Counted from the first letter of the stretch, positions 25,851 to 36,178 are shown. The stretch is DNA of 64,000 nt from Paenibacillus tritici (GCF_013204885.1 NZ_JABMKX010000016.1:1-64000), one strand, 5' to 3'. Notes: generated by a model from the letters alone, not told the origin. Numbers and translations are program-made.

Positions 25851-28154
25851 TTAGCCCTCCTCCCTGACTTCAAGTGGCGCTGTCAAGTACTCTGCGGAGT
25901 GCGGGCCTGCCATCACCGCGAACGCTCCCGGCTCCACAATCCGCGTCAGGTCGGCCGATACATACTCCAGCTCTTCCCGGCCGACGCTGAACGTCACCGT
26001 CTGCGTGTCTCCCGGCTGAATGCTGATCTTGCGGAAGCCCTTGAGCTGCTTCTCGGGACGGGTAATGGAAGAGGCCAGATCGGAAATATACAGCTGGACC
26101 ACCTCGCTCCCCGCCCGGTCACCGGAATTGGTCACATCCACGGAGACAAGCGCCTGTCCGTCCGCCGTAATGACGGGAGGCTCAACCTTCAGATTGCTGT
26201 ACGCGAATTCGCTGTAGCTGAGGCCGTAGCCGAACGGATACTCCGCATGGAAGTCCGTCTCCAGATAGCGCTTGCCGCGCGTCCGCCGCTTGTAGTAATA
26301 GACCGGAAGCTGGCCTACATGCTTCGGAATGCTGATCGTCAGCCGCCCGGAAGGGTTCACCCCGCCGAACAGAATATCGGCAACCGCATGTCCGCCTTCC
26401 TGCCCAGGGTACCAGGCCTCCAGAATGGCGTCGGCATGCTCTGCAATCCACGGCTCGGCAATCGGACGGCCGTTGATGTAGACCACAATCAGCGGCTTGC
26501 CCAGCTTATGAATCTCCTGCGCCAGCTCAAGCTGCACGCCCATCAGATTCAGCGTAGCCCGGTCGATACCCTCGCCGCATTCCATATCGCTCCAGGAATG
26601 CTCAGTCACAACGGAAGCTCCAGTGAGCAGGTCAATCGTTCCTTCCCCGAAGTCTCTGGCACTTGAGCCGCCAATCGCCAGCACAACGGCATCCGCTTCG
26701 GCTGCACAAGCGAGCGCATGGGCGAAGCCTTCCCGCGAATCACCTTTGATCCGGCAGCCGGGTGCATACAGCACATTGTCCGCACTGCCGCCCAGCGCCT
26801 GCCGGATTCCCTCCAACACCGTAACAATAGCGCCTTTGGGCTGCGGCGAGGTGTAGTCACCAAGCTGGTTATACGGCGCATCCGCATTGGGCCCAATCAC
26901 CGCAAGCTTCGGAATCTGCTTGCTCAGCGGCAGGGTTCTATTCTCATTCTTCAGCATAATAATGCTCTCACCGGCTATCCGCCGCGCCAGCTCCCGGTGC
27001 TCCGGCTTGCCTATGATCTGCTCCGCCTGCTGGGGATCGGCATAGGGACGGTCGAACAGTCCCAGCTTGAACTTCAGCTCCAGAATCCGCGCAGCCGCGC
27101 GGTCCAGATCGGATTCTTGCAGCCGTCCATGCTCGATAGCGGCCGCAATATGCTGCTCGAACATTTCGCCCGACATCTCCATATCAATGCCTGCCAAGAG
27201 TGCCTGGGCCACCGCCGCTTCCCCGCTGTCCGCTGTGTTATGACCATTCGTCAGCATCCCCAGCGCTCCGCAATCCGTAATCACGAAGCCCTCGAAGCCC
27301 CACTGCTCCCTAAGCACATCCTGCAGCAGATAACGGTTCGTTGTGCAAGGCACCCCGTCAATCTCGTTATAGGCCGTCATAATGGACAGCGCTCCGGCCT
27401 CTACCGCCTTACGGAAAGGCAGCAGATCCACCTCATGCAGCTCACGGAGTCCCATATGCACAGGTGCGGAATTCCGCCCGCCTTCCGAGCTGCCATAAGC
27501 GGCGAAATGCTTCAGCGTAGCCAGCACGGAATCCTCTGCGTCCAGCCGTTCGCCCTGCAAGCCTTTTACCGCCTCTACGCCCATAGTGGCAATCAGGAAC
27601 GGATCTTCGCCGAAGGTCTCCTCCGTCCGCCCCCAGCGCGGATCACGCACCACATCCAGGACCGGCGAATAGGTTGCCGCACCGCCCTGGCTGCGGGTCT
27701 CCAGGGCAACTACGCGGCACATCTCCCGGTACAGCTCCGGGTTCCACATGCTGCCCAGTGCAAGCGGAACCGGAAATACAGTGGCGCCTATCGCCATATG
27801 TCCGTGCGAGCATTCTTCCCCGAACAGAATAGGGATACCGAGCCGGCTCTCTTTCATGGCATAGGCCTGAATGGCATTCACCGCCTCCGCCCCCTGCTTC
27901 GGGGACAGGCCGGTCTCCAGAGTGACGCCGGTCCAGGGATCTGCACGCAGCGTTCCATAGAGGGAGCCGACGCCTCCGGCGGCCACCTGGCGCTTGAACG
28001 CTTCCGTCATACCGGTAGTTCCGTCCGGGTGCTTCTCATAACACTGCCAGCCGAAAGGCTGGACTAATTGTCCAGCCTTCTCCCCAAGGGTCATGCGCTG
28101 CAGCAGGTCCTGTACCCGATCCGCCACAGGCCGCGTTTTATCCTTATAGATCAT
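25851..28154 (-). CDS. GH3 beta-glycosidase (beta-glucosidase/xylosidase type)
   Basis: Removes a terminal beta-linked sugar. The order is GH3 N-terminal barrel, C-terminal alpha/beta sandwich and a fibronectin-III-like domain. The substrate-binding region KHFAAYG and the nucleophile Asp in EGFVITDCGALGML are intact. The C-terminal part shows VVYINGRPIAEPW, GVNPSGRLTIS and FGYGLSYSEF. No signal peptide, so it is intracellular. I start at 28154, the ATG behind AAAGGTG; the frame begins at 28175. In a mannoside locus the leaving sugar could be beta-linked GlcNAc, glucose or mannose; the sequence alone does not decide. Confidence 0.93.
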   Translation of the reverse strand: MIYKDKTRPVADRVQDLLQRMTLGEKAGQLVQPFGWQCYEKHPDGTTGMTEAFKRQVAAGGVGSLYGTLRADPWTGVTLETGLSPKQGAEAVNAIQAYAMKESRLGIPILFGEECSHGHMAIGATVFPVPLALGSMWNPELYREMCRVVALETRSQGGAATYSPVLDVVRDPRWGRTEETFGEDPFLIATMGVEAVKGLQGERLDAEDSVLATLKHFAAYGSSEGGRNSAPVHMGLRELHEVDLLPFRKAVEAGALSIMTAYNEIDGVPCTTNRYLLQDVLREQWGFEGFVITDCGALGMLTNGHNTADSGEAAVAQALLAGIDMEMSGEMFEQHIAAAIEHGRLQESDLDRAAARILELKFKLGLFDRPYADPQQAEQIIGKPEHRELARRIAGESIIMLKNENRTLPLSKQIPKLAVIGPNADAPYNQLGDYTSPQPKGAIVTVLEGIRQALGGSADNVLYAPGCRIKGDSREGFAHALACAAEADAVVLAIGGSSARDFGEGTIDLLTGASVVTEHSWSDMECGEGIDRATLNLMGVQLELAQEIHKLGKPLIVVYINGRPIAEPWIAEHADAILEAWYPGQEGGHAVADILFGGVNPSGRLTISIPKHVGQLPVYYYKRRTRGKRYLETDFHAEYPFGYGLSYSEFAYSNLKVEPPVITADGQALVSVDVTNSGDRAGSEVVQLYISDLASSITRPEKQLKGFRKISIQPGDTQTVTFSVGREELEYVSADLTRIVEPGAFAVMAGPHSAEYLTAPLEVREEG

Positions 28155-28193
28155 TTTTACAGCACCTTTCTGCACTTAGACATTCATGCCGCT

Positions 28194-29804
28194 CTAGTTG
28201 CTCTTCCAGCGGTCATAGGCAGCCTGGTTAATCTCGGCTACACGCTCTCCGCCCATCTTCTTGACTGTCGCCACATAATTGTCCCAGCCCGTAAGCGGCT
28301 CGGCACCGGTGATGAACTTCGCTTCCATCTGCTTCACATACGTGCTGAGGTCCGAATTCAGACTGCTGATCTCGGTCTGCTCCTCCACCGTGAGGAACAG
28401 GGCCGGGAACGGAATCCGCGCTCCTTTATCCAGCAGCTTCTGCTTGGTTTCCTGCTCGACCCAGAGGTCAAAGTCTGTCTTCAGCCCCTTGTTGATATCA
28501 TCCATGGACAGGGTTGGCGCAGGAATACCGTAGTTCGGCGTCAAGGTAGCCCGGAAATCTTCCATTTCCTTGCCGTCCGGTACAGGCAGGTATTGCTTCA
28601 CGCGGTTGTCTTTATCGGTGTACTCCCAGAGCGTTCCCTCTGGCCCTTTGTTGAAGAACATGGCGCCTTCATAGGAATAGAGATAATCAACCCAGCGCAG
28701 CGAGGCTTCCGGTGCCGGATTGCTGTTCGTGATGGCGAATGCGCCGGTTGTAATCCCTCTGTTCTTGGCAATCGCCGGAGCGGCGACCGATTCACTGCGT
28801 ACCGGGGCGAACATCGGATCTGCCGTGGACGGCTCCCCGCCCTTGGTCATATAAGCGTGCCAGTCGGAGAAAAGAGCGACGCGGTTGTTATTCGCCTTGG
28901 CCTTCTTCTGCTCCGCCGTCTGCGAGAAGCTCTCATGATCCAGCAGTTCCTCGGACCACAGGCGGTTCATATAGGTCAAATACTCCTTATAGCCTTCTTC
29001 GAGCGGGGTATAATGCACCTTATCCGCATCGTCTACATAGATTTCTTCTTCATAGATGCCGAAAGCGCCCAGCAGCCAGGTGCGGATATCACGCAGATTC
29101 GCAGCGGTGGTGGTCACCGAGGAGATCGGAATTTCATCGGCTTGGCCGTTGCCGTTCGGGTCTTCCTCCTTCACCCGCTTCAGGTAGGTGTATAGCTCCT
29201 CCGTCGTTTCCGGCAGCTTGTCGATATTCAGCGCCTTCAGGAAGTCGCCGTTATACCACATCGGATTGCGGTACCAGTGCTGGCTCATTTCCACAACCGG
29301 CAGAGAGTAGATATGACCGTCCGGGGCTGTAATTGACTTGCGGACATCCGGGTTCTCCTCCAGCAGCGCCTTGAAGTTCGGGGCGTATTCCTCGATCAGA
29401 TCCTCCAGAGGGATCAGTATCCCCTGTTCGCCGTAATTCATCTGCTCGGCAGTTGTCAGACCGGCCGCATAAAAGATATCCGGGTAATCGCCGCTGGCGA
29501 ACACCAGATTCTTTTTAGTTTCGAAGCTGTCCTTCGGCGCGTTTTTGAATTCCATCGTAATCCCGGTCTTCTCCTTCATCTGCTGAAGCACCGGCATGTT
29601 CTCCCAGTTCTGAATCCCCACATCCGGCGCCATCATGCTCAGGGTAACGGGCTCACTCACAATCGGGAAGCCCTCCTTATTCACCGTGACCTCTCCGGTA
29701 CTCTTATCCGCCGTGCCTTCATTTGCGTTGCCGCAGCCTGCCAGCAGAGTAAGGATGAGCGCCGAAGACAACAGAAGCTTCCATGGTTTACGTGTGGTCT
29801 GCAT
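28194..29804 (-). CDS. Extracellular oligosaccharide-binding lipoprotein
   Basis: Receptor of the mannoside ABC importer. A lipoprotein signal with lipobox LLAGC occupies the first 25 residues, followed by NANEGTADKST as a flexible tether. The 536-residue length and the PNGNGQADEIPIS calcium-loop-like motif at ~215 are usual for large LplA-type binding proteins. AGGGAGGAATCATCAA precedes the ATG. It lies 39 bp after the permease gene and 39 bp before the GH3 gene, within the operon. It is about 55% different in arrangement and sequence from the binding protein at 2161-3825 by eye, so a separate specificity is likely. Confidence 0.9.
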   Translation of the reverse strand: MQTTRKPWKLLLSSALILTLLAGCGNANEGTADKSTGEVTVNKEGFPIVSEPVTLSMMAPDVGIQNWENMPVLQQMKEKTGITMEFKNAPKDSFETKKNLVFASGDYPDIFYAAGLTTAEQMNYGEQGILIPLEDLIEEYAPNFKALLEENPDVRKSITAPDGHIYSLPVVEMSQHWYRNPMWYNGDFLKALNIDKLPETTEELYTYLKRVKEEDPNGNGQADEIPISSVTTTAANLRDIRTWLLGAFGIYEEEIYVDDADKVHYTPLEEGYKEYLTYMNRLWSEELLDHESFSQTAEQKKAKANNNRVALFSDWHAYMTKGGEPSTADPMFAPVRSESVAAPAIAKNRGITTGAFAITNSNPAPEASLRWVDYLYSYEGAMFFNKGPEGTLWEYTDKDNRVKQYLPVPDGKEMEDFRATLTPNYGIPAPTLSMDDINKGLKTDFDLWVEQETKQKLLDKGARIPFPALFLTVEEQTEISSLNSDLSTYVKQMEAKFITGAEPLTGWDNYVATVKKMGGERVAEINQAAYDRWKSN

Positions 29805-29843
29805 TTGATGATTCCTCCCTTATATTCATTACATTCTAACCGT

Positions 29844-30755
29844 TTAGCCTTTCACAGAGCCAATCATGACCCCTTGGACAAAATAACGCTGCAGGAACGG
29901 GTAGACCGCCACAATAGGCAGTGTCGAGACGACGATGACTCCATATTTGACCAGCGATGCCGTTTCTGCCTTATTATTCATGGCCATAGCCACCTCGCCG
30001 TTAATCGCAGCACCTGTGGTTTCGGCCGACATTTCCTGAAGGACCAGGATCTGGCGCAGCACCATCTGCAGCGGATACTTGGCTTCATCATTCAAGTAGA
30101 TCAGGGACGGGAAATAGCTGTTCCAATGGCCTACCCCGTAGAACAGGGCCATCACGGCTATAATCGGTGCGGACAGCGGCAGAATAATGCGGATGAACAG
30201 CTTCAGATTCGTACAGCCGTCGATATGCGCCGCTTCCTGCAGCTCCTTGGGAATGGTGCTCTGAAAAAAGGTACGGGCAACCACGATATTCCAGACGGAA
30301 GCCGCCACCGGCAGAATCAAAGCCCCCATGCTGTTGATCAGGCCAAGGTTCTTGACCAGCAGATACGTCGGTACAAGTCCGCCGCTGAAGAACATCGTGA
30401 ACAGAATGAGACCCATGAACAGCTGGCGTCCGACAAAATCAGACCGGCTGAGCGCATATGCAGCAGGCAGCGTCACAGCGAGATTAAGCAGCGTGCCCGC
30501 CGCTGTGTAGATGATGGTATTCAAGTACCCGTTCCATATCTTCGGGTTCTCAAAAACAAGCTTGTAGCCGTCCAGTGTCACATTCTTCGGAAACAGCCAC
30601 ATGGCTCCCGAATTAACATCCTGCGGTGAACTGATGGACGCGCTGAGGATATAGATCAGCGGATAGAGTACAACTACCAGCGCAAGGCACAGATAAATGT
30701 AGGTGCTGATCAGAAACAGCTTATCTCCCTTGGATTCTTTCATGGCAGTAACCAA
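29844..30755 (-). CDS. Sugar ABC transporter permease, LplC/CUT1 type
   Basis: Membrane subunit of the mannoside importer. Six hydrophobic segments; the EAA loop reads KELQEAAHIDGCTNLKLF; the C-terminus QRYFVQGVMIGSVKG is the LplC ending. The start is unusual: AAAGGAG lies nine bases before a TTG at 30755, whereas the nearest ATG (30743) is too far from any RBS and the one at 30806 would overlap the upstream gene by 35 bp. I therefore prefer the TTG, 16 bp after the preceding stop. Confidence 0.9.
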   Translation of the reverse strand: MVTAMKESKGDKLFLISTYIYLCLALVVVLYPLIYILSASISSPQDVNSGAMWLFPKNVTLDGYKLVFENPKIWNGYLNTIIYTAAGTLLNLAVTLPAAYALSRSDFVGRQLFMGLILFTMFFSGGLVPTYLLVKNLGLINSMGALILPVAASVWNIVVARTFFQSTIPKELQEAAHIDGCTNLKLFIRIILPLSAPIIAVMALFYGVGHWNSYFPSLIYLNDEAKYPLQMVLRQILVLQEMSAETTGAAINGEVAMAMNNKAETASLVKYGVIVVSTLPIVAVYPFLQRYFVQGVMIGSVKG

Positions 30756-30771
30756 AGACTTCAACTCCTTT

Positions 30772-31686
30772 CTACCAGAGGCTGTTCTCACTGGTGCGTT
30801 TGGCAATCCGGTTAACGGTAACCAGCAGAATTACGTTGACCACCGAGTTGAACAATCCGACAGCCGTCGAGAAGCTGTATTGGGCGTTCACCAGACCGGC
30901 GCGGTACACATAGGTGGATATGACATCGGAGGCTTCCATATTGAGCGAATTCTGCAGCAGCAGGATTTTCTCGAAGCCAAGGCCCAGAATATTACCCATA
31001 TTCAGGATCAGCATGATCGTGATCGTGGGTATGATGGTCGGCAGATTGATATGCAGCACCCGTTTGATCCGGCTTGCTCCATCTACTATGGCCGCCTCAT
31101 GCAGCTGGGGATCTACGCCTGACAGAGCCGCGAGATAGATAATCGTTCCCCACCCGGTGCTCTGCCAGACGCCCGAGAAGACATACACGGTCTTGAACCA
31201 AGCCGGATCGGTCAGGAACTGCGCGGGCTGGAAGCCCAGGAATTCGATGACCCGGACAATCATTCCGCTGGAGGGCGACAGGAAGGTGATGATCATCCCC
31301 GCCATGACTACTACTGAAATGAAATGCGGTGCGTAGGTGACGGTCTGGACTGATTTTTTGAACGGACCGTTGCGGACTTCATTGAAGGCCAGTGCCAGAA
31401 TGATCGGCAGCGGAAACCCGATGGCCAGTTCATAGAAGCTGATGCTGAACGTGTTCCACAGCAGATCCCAGAAGAAATAGGAATTGAAGAACCGTTCAAA
31501 ATGGTCAAAGCCTACCCACTCGCTGCCCGTAATTCCTTTGGAGGGTACGAAATTCTTGAAGGCAATCTGAATACCGTACATCGGACCATAATGAAATACG
31601 AGGAAATACAATAATGCGGGAAGCATGAACAGATAGAGCTCCCAATTTTGCCAGATTCTTTTGCCCAGGGACTTGTTCCCCTTCAT
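30772..31686 (-). CDS. Sugar ABC transporter permease, LplB type
   Basis: First gene of the minus-strand mannoside arm. It has six hydrophobic segments, the LplB marker VFHYGPMYGIQIAFKNF, an EAA loop PQLHEAAIVDGASRIKRV, and the end VNRIAKRTSENSLW. The start is placed at 31686 with GAGGAG seven bases upstream. No ATPase gene is nearby. Confidence 0.92.
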   Translation of the reverse strand: MKGNKSLGKRIWQNWELYLFMLPALLYFLVFHYGPMYGIQIAFKNFVPSKGITGSEWVGFDHFERFFNSYFFWDLLWNTFSISFYELAIGFPLPIILALAFNEVRNGPFKKSVQTVTYAPHFISVVVMAGMIITFLSPSSGMIVRVIEFLGFQPAQFLTDPAWFKTVYVFSGVWQSTGWGTIIYLAALSGVDPQLHEAAIVDGASRIKRVLHINLPTIIPTITIMLILNMGNILGLGFEKILLLQNSLNMEASDVISTYVYRAGLVNAQYSFSTAVGLFNSVVNVILLVTVNRIAKRTSENSLW

Positions 31687-31762
31687 TCTCCCACTCCTCT
31701 CTATGTTAGTTTTCATTACACAAAATCCTGTATCCGCTTCGCATTCTTGTGAAGGCCCTTCC

Positions 31763-31776
31763 TGCTAACGCTTACA
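31763..31776 (-). promoter_or_regulatory. Candidate CcpA cre site
   Basis: TGCTAACGCTTACA agrees with the cre consensus TGWAANCGNTNWCA at 12 of 14 positions. It lies ~80 bp upstream of the permease start in the divergent spacer 31687-32044, which otherwise shows a small palindrome GCAAACATTTGC at 31982-31993 and no gene. Confidence 0.4.
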
Positions 31777-32044
31777 ACCCAAATTGTAGTGAAACTTAGC
31801 TGACATCGTAAATATGTAGGTTGTGCATTGTCATGTTAAAGGCGTGTAAAACCGCGCTGCTACGGGGCTTATGGGCTGAATAACTTCGATAGGCCGCCGC
31901 TGGCTGACTGCCGTAAATGTGTGAATTATGAACCCTCCTCCCCCCTGCAAAAGTTACATATTGTGATCACCGGGCAGGTATGCAAACATTTGCTACGAAT
32001 GCCAACGCTACAACACCCGACTGATGATATAGGAGGTTTCTGTC

Positions 32045-34813
32045 ATGACCCGTACAACCGCACACCTCATCTCCCACACTCATTGGGACCGTGAATGGTA
32101 CATGCCTTACGAGCGACATCATGTCCTGCTGGCGAAGCTGATGAATGAACTTCTGGAGACGCTGGAAAAGGATGAGCGCTACCGTTATTTCCACCTGGAC
32201 GGACAGACCATTATTATTGAAGATTATCTTCAGATTCATCCTGAGCGGAGAGAGCAGCTGGAGCAGTTCATCCGGGATGGCCGCATTATCATCGGACCCT
32301 GGTATGTGCTTCAGGATGAATTCCTGACCAGCTCCGAAGCCAACGTCCGCAATCTGCTGATCGGCCATCAGGATGCGGCGAAATACGGCGTCATCTCCAA
32401 GCTGGGTTATTTCCCGGATTCCTTCGGCAATATGGGCCAGGCCCCGCAGCTGCTCCGGCAGGCTGACATTGAGACTGCGGTGTTCGGCCGCGGCGTCAAG
32501 CCGACGGGCTTCGATAATATGGTGGGCGAGCTGAACAGCGCCAGCTATGAATCGCCTTATTCGGAGATGTACTGGGAATCCCCCGACGGCTCCAGCGTCC
32601 TTGGACTGCTCTTCGCGAACTGGTACAGCAACGGCAACGAAGTGCCGGTGGATGCAGGCGAAGCCAAGATCTTCTGGGAACGGAAAATCGCCGATGCCGG
32701 CAAATATGCCTCCACCCCGGAGCTGCTGTTCATGAACGGCTGTGACCATCAGCCGGTACATTGTGATCTGGCCGATGCACTGGAGACCGCCCGGGAGCTG
32801 TACCCTGACATGGATTTCGTCCATTCCAGCTTCGAGCAGTATTTGAAGGCGCTGGGTCCTTCGCTGCCCGAGGATCTCGTCACTGTACACGGCGAGCTGC
32901 GCAGCCAGCACACGGACGGCTGGGGAACGCTGGTGAATACCGCTTCCGCACGTGTCTATCTGAAGCAGATGAACCAGCGCGGGCAGACCCTGCTGGAGAA
33001 GGGCGCCGAGCCGCTGGCAACACTGGCTTATCTGGTCAGCGGTCAGGTCTATCCCCATGCCCTGCTGACCTACGCCTGGAAGACGCTGATGCAGAATCAC
33101 CCGCATGACAGCATCTGCGGGTGCAGCGTGGATGAGGTTCACCGCGAGATGATCACACGCTTCGAGAAGAGCAGACAGGTTGGCGAGGCTATTGTGGAGG
33201 AGAGCCTGAAGGCGATCTGTGGGCAGATTGGAACCCAAGACGTAGAGGCTTGGGGAGAATCAGCCATTCCCGTAACCGTCTTCAATACCACCGGCTGGGA
33301 ACGCAGCGGGACGGTTAGCGTGGAGGTGGCGGTTGCCAAACGGTACTTCAAGGAAGGCCCTAACCCTACTGCGATTGCCGATGCGCTGGATCAGCTTCCG
33401 CTTGAGCTTGCTCGCGGGCGGCTACTGGACGTTGACGGACAGGCCATCGCCTGCAAGGCGGAGGATCTCGGCACCCGGTTCGGCTATGAGCTGCCGGACG
33501 ACCAGTTCCGCAAGCCTTATATGGCGCGGATGGTCCGGCTGACCTTCGAAGCCCCGCAGGTGCCGCCGCTTGGTTACAGCACCTTCGCCTGGGCAGAGTC
33601 GCCGGGCGGCGCATCCGCTGAAGCGGCCGGGGCTCCTGCTGAGGGTCCGCTTAAGCTGCTCGAGCGAGGGATGGAGAATGACTTCCTGGTCATCCAGATC
33701 CGGGAGAACGGCTCTTATGATGTAACCGATAAGCGGACCGGCAGAGTCTTCGCAGGACTTGGTGTCTATGAGAACTGCGGCGATATCGGCAATGAATATG
33801 TGTTCCGCCAGCCGGAGGGTGATATTACCCTGACAACCAGGGGACTTGATGCCCGCATTACCCTGGCCGAGCATGAGCCTTACCGCATCACCTATGAAAT
33901 CGTGCATGAATGGGCCATTCCGGCTTCCGCCGATGCTTCGTTTGAGGAGGAGAAGCGCCGGATGGTTCCGTTCCGCCAGCGTAAGGCCGGGCGCTCCGCT
34001 GAGCAGGTACCGCTGCGGATCGTAACCCGGATTAGCCTGGAGGCTAACGGGGCCGGCATTCAGGTCTCTGCCTCGTTCAATAATCAGGCCAAGGACCACC
34101 GGCTGCGTGTTCTTGTCCCTACGGGTCTTGCGGCCTCCACTCTTCTGGCTGATTCCATCTTCGAAGCCGCTGAGCGCGAGATTGAGCCGGCAGCGGACTG
34201 GATCAATCCAAGCAATGCCCAGCACCAGCAGGCTTATGTCAGCGTGTCAGATGGCAGCGCCGGACTTACGGTTGCGAACAGAGGGCTGAATGAATATGAG
34301 GTTCTGCGTGACGGCAGCAATACCATTGCCGTAACCCTGCTGCGCAGCGTGTCGGAGCTGGGAGACTGGGGCGTATTCCCTACACCGGAAGCCCAGTGCC
34401 TCGGTGAGCAGACCGTGGAATTCGCGATTCGTCCTTATGCCGGAGATGCCGGCTGGCCGGAAGCCTTCGCCTGGGCTTACCAGTATCAGGTGCCCTGGTT
34501 CACTGTCCAGACGGGCTGGCAGCACGGCCCTCTGCCTGCTCAGTATCAGCCGCTGGAGTGGCAAGGCCGCACCCTGGCGCTCTCGGCCTTCAAAATATCA
34601 GAAGCCCATGAAGATATTATTCTGCGGTGGTACAATCTGGCGGGCGCGGAGCAAGAGCTCGCGCTGACGCCACATTTTCCCGTAGAGGCTGTACATGCCA
34701 GTGATATCCTGGAACGGCGGAAACACAGGGAAGCTCTAGATGAAGGAAGACTCCGCAGCTCCATCGGCAGAGCCCAAATTGTCACCTATGCCCTGCAAAT
34801 AGCACAACCCTAA
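32045..34813 (+). CDS. GH38 alpha-mannosidase, MngB-like, 922 aa
   Basis: Second GH38 of the locus, of the bacterial MngB subgroup by its very short N-terminus. Zinc site is in ISHTHWDREWYMPYE at residues 9-24, nucleophile Asp in LGYFPDSFGN (~122-131), and further signatures NGCDHQPV and QNHPHDSICGCSVDEVH. The C-terminal beta region runs to the end. No signal peptide. AGGAGG lies eight bases before the ATG. It opens the plus-strand arm, 358 bp from the divergent operon, and is followed after 29 bp by GH125. Two different GH38 enzymes in one locus suggest cleavage of different alpha linkages. Confidence 0.93.
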   Translation: MTRTTAHLISHTHWDREWYMPYERHHVLLAKLMNELLETLEKDERYRYFHLDGQTIIIEDYLQIHPERREQLEQFIRDGRIIIGPWYVLQDEFLTSSEANVRNLLIGHQDAAKYGVISKLGYFPDSFGNMGQAPQLLRQADIETAVFGRGVKPTGFDNMVGELNSASYESPYSEMYWESPDGSSVLGLLFANWYSNGNEVPVDAGEAKIFWERKIADAGKYASTPELLFMNGCDHQPVHCDLADALETARELYPDMDFVHSSFEQYLKALGPSLPEDLVTVHGELRSQHTDGWGTLVNTASARVYLKQMNQRGQTLLEKGAEPLATLAYLVSGQVYPHALLTYAWKTLMQNHPHDSICGCSVDEVHREMITRFEKSRQVGEAIVEESLKAICGQIGTQDVEAWGESAIPVTVFNTTGWERSGTVSVEVAVAKRYFKEGPNPTAIADALDQLPLELARGRLLDVDGQAIACKAEDLGTRFGYELPDDQFRKPYMARMVRLTFEAPQVPPLGYSTFAWAESPGGASAEAAGAPAEGPLKLLERGMENDFLVIQIRENGSYDVTDKRTGRVFAGLGVYENCGDIGNEYVFRQPEGDITLTTRGLDARITLAEHEPYRITYEIVHEWAIPASADASFEEEKRRMVPFRQRKAGRSAEQVPLRIVTRISLEANGAGIQVSASFNNQAKDHRLRVLVPTGLAASTLLADSIFEAAEREIEPAADWINPSNAQHQQAYVSVSDGSAGLTVANRGLNEYEVLRDGSNTIAVTLLRSVSELGDWGVFPTPEAQCLGEQTVEFAIRPYAGDAGWPEAFAWAYQYQVPWFTVQTGWQHGPLPAQYQPLEWQGRTLALSAFKISEAHEDIILRWYNLAGAEQELALTPHFPVEAVHASDILERRKHREALDEGRLRSSIGRAQIVTYALQIAQP

Positions 34814-34842
34814 ATCCACTACGTCTGAGGAGGAATTACACT

Positions 34843-36123
34843 ATGAACCTGCCCGCTTCCATTGCTACCTATCTGAATGAGGCCGATGAACGGCTCGCGC
34901 ATCACCCGAAACTCCGGCAGTTGTTCCGCAACTGCTTCCCGAATACGCTGGAGACAACCACGAAGCTGCTGGAAGACGGCACTACCTTCGTGTTCACCGG
35001 CGATATCCCGGCCATGTGGCTGCGTGATTCTACGGAGCAGGTGCGCCACTATATTCCTTTTGCCAAAAACGACCCTGAACTGCAGCGGATTCTCCGCGGC
35101 CTGATCGCCCGGCAGATGTTCTATGTCAATATTGATCCATACACGAATGCCTTCAACGAAACGGCCAGCGACAAGCATTACCGGGATACCGACGACTGCA
35201 ATCTGAACCCGTGGATGTGGGAGCGCAAGTATGAACTGGACTCCCTGTGCTTCGTCGTTCAACTGGCTTATATGTACTGGAAGGAAGCGGAGCAGAGTGA
35301 TATCTTCGATGCCGCCTGTTATCAGGCGCTGACCTCCATCGTGAACACGATCGAGACCGAGCAGCATCACGGGGAGAAATCTCCATACCATTTCATCCGG
35401 CAGACGCTTCAGGATACAGAAACTTTGCACAATAACGGACGCGGGATGCCAGTCAACTACACCGGTATGAGCTGGTCCGGCTTCCGTCCAAGCGATGACA
35501 GCTGTGAATTCGGCTACAACATCCCCTCCAATATGTTCGCGGTAGTCATTCTGGGATATATCCGCGAGATGGCAAGCGAGGTCTATGGGGATGAACGGCT
35601 GGCGGCGCGGGCGGCGAAGCTGCGTAAGGAGATCGACTTCGGCATCCGCACCTACGGCATCGTGAACCATCCGAAATACGGCAGAATTTACGCCTACGAG
35701 ACGGACGGCTACGGCAATTATTCCCTGATGGACGATGCCGGTACGCCGGGACTAATGTCCATTCCTTATATTGGTTATGTGGGCTTAGAGGATGAGATTT
35801 ATCAGAACACCCGCCGGTTCGCCCTCAGCTTCGACAATCCGTTCTACTTCGAGGGCAAGCACGCCAAGGGCATCGGCAGTCCGCATACGCCGGGCGGTTA
35901 TGTGTGGCATATGGCGCTGTCCATGCAGGCGCTGACGGCAGATAACGATGAGGAGATCAAGGAGCTGATCGACATGCTGATCCGGACCGACGCCGATACC
36001 GGGTACATGCACGAGGGCTTCCACCCGGATGACCCCGCCGATTTCTCGCGCGAGTGGTTCGCCTGGTCCAACAGCCTGTTCGCCACGCTAATCGGCAAAG
36101 CGATGGATAAAGGGCTGGTCTAG
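34843..36123 (+). CDS. GH125 exo-alpha-1,6-mannosidase
   Basis: Inverting exo-alpha-1,6-mannosidase (family knowledge: Clostridium and Streptococcus GH125). The toroid signatures are seen in order: FVFTGDIPAMWLRDSTEQVR, DDCNLNPWMWERKYELDSL, GMSWSGFRPSDDSCEFGYN, and near the end MHEGFHPDD followed by FSREWFAWSNSLFATLI. At 426 residues it is full length and has no signal. AGGAGGAATTACACT precedes the ATG. Its presence beside GH38 points to alpha-1,6-linked mannan backbones or N-glycan cores as the locus substrate. Confidence 0.95.
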   Translation: MNLPASIATYLNEADERLAHHPKLRQLFRNCFPNTLETTTKLLEDGTTFVFTGDIPAMWLRDSTEQVRHYIPFAKNDPELQRILRGLIARQMFYVNIDPYTNAFNETASDKHYRDTDDCNLNPWMWERKYELDSLCFVVQLAYMYWKEAEQSDIFDAACYQALTSIVNTIETEQHHGEKSPYHFIRQTLQDTETLHNNGRGMPVNYTGMSWSGFRPSDDSCEFGYNIPSNMFAVVILGYIREMASEVYGDERLAARAAKLRKEIDFGIRTYGIVNHPKYGRIYAYETDGYGNYSLMDDAGTPGLMSIPYIGYVGLEDEIYQNTRRFALSFDNPFYFEGKHAKGIGSPHTPGGYVWHMALSMQALTADNDEEIKELIDMLIRTDADTGYMHEGFHPDDPADFSREWFAWSNSLFATLIGKAMDKGLV

Positions 36124-36178
36124 TCCAGGGAAGCCTATTCAGCTCATTTTCCAGATAACTCATATAATTTCCTGATAT

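Noticed and set aside
24978..26666. 562-codon open frame on the plus strand
   Set aside because: It lies antisense to the GH38 and GH3 genes, has no RBS, and its Arg/Gln/His/Leu-rich translation is typical of the complement of GC-rich genes.
31967..33238. 423-codon open frame on the minus strand
   Set aside because: Antisense to the start of the second GH38 gene, which has intact catalytic motifs; no RBS and no recognisable domain.
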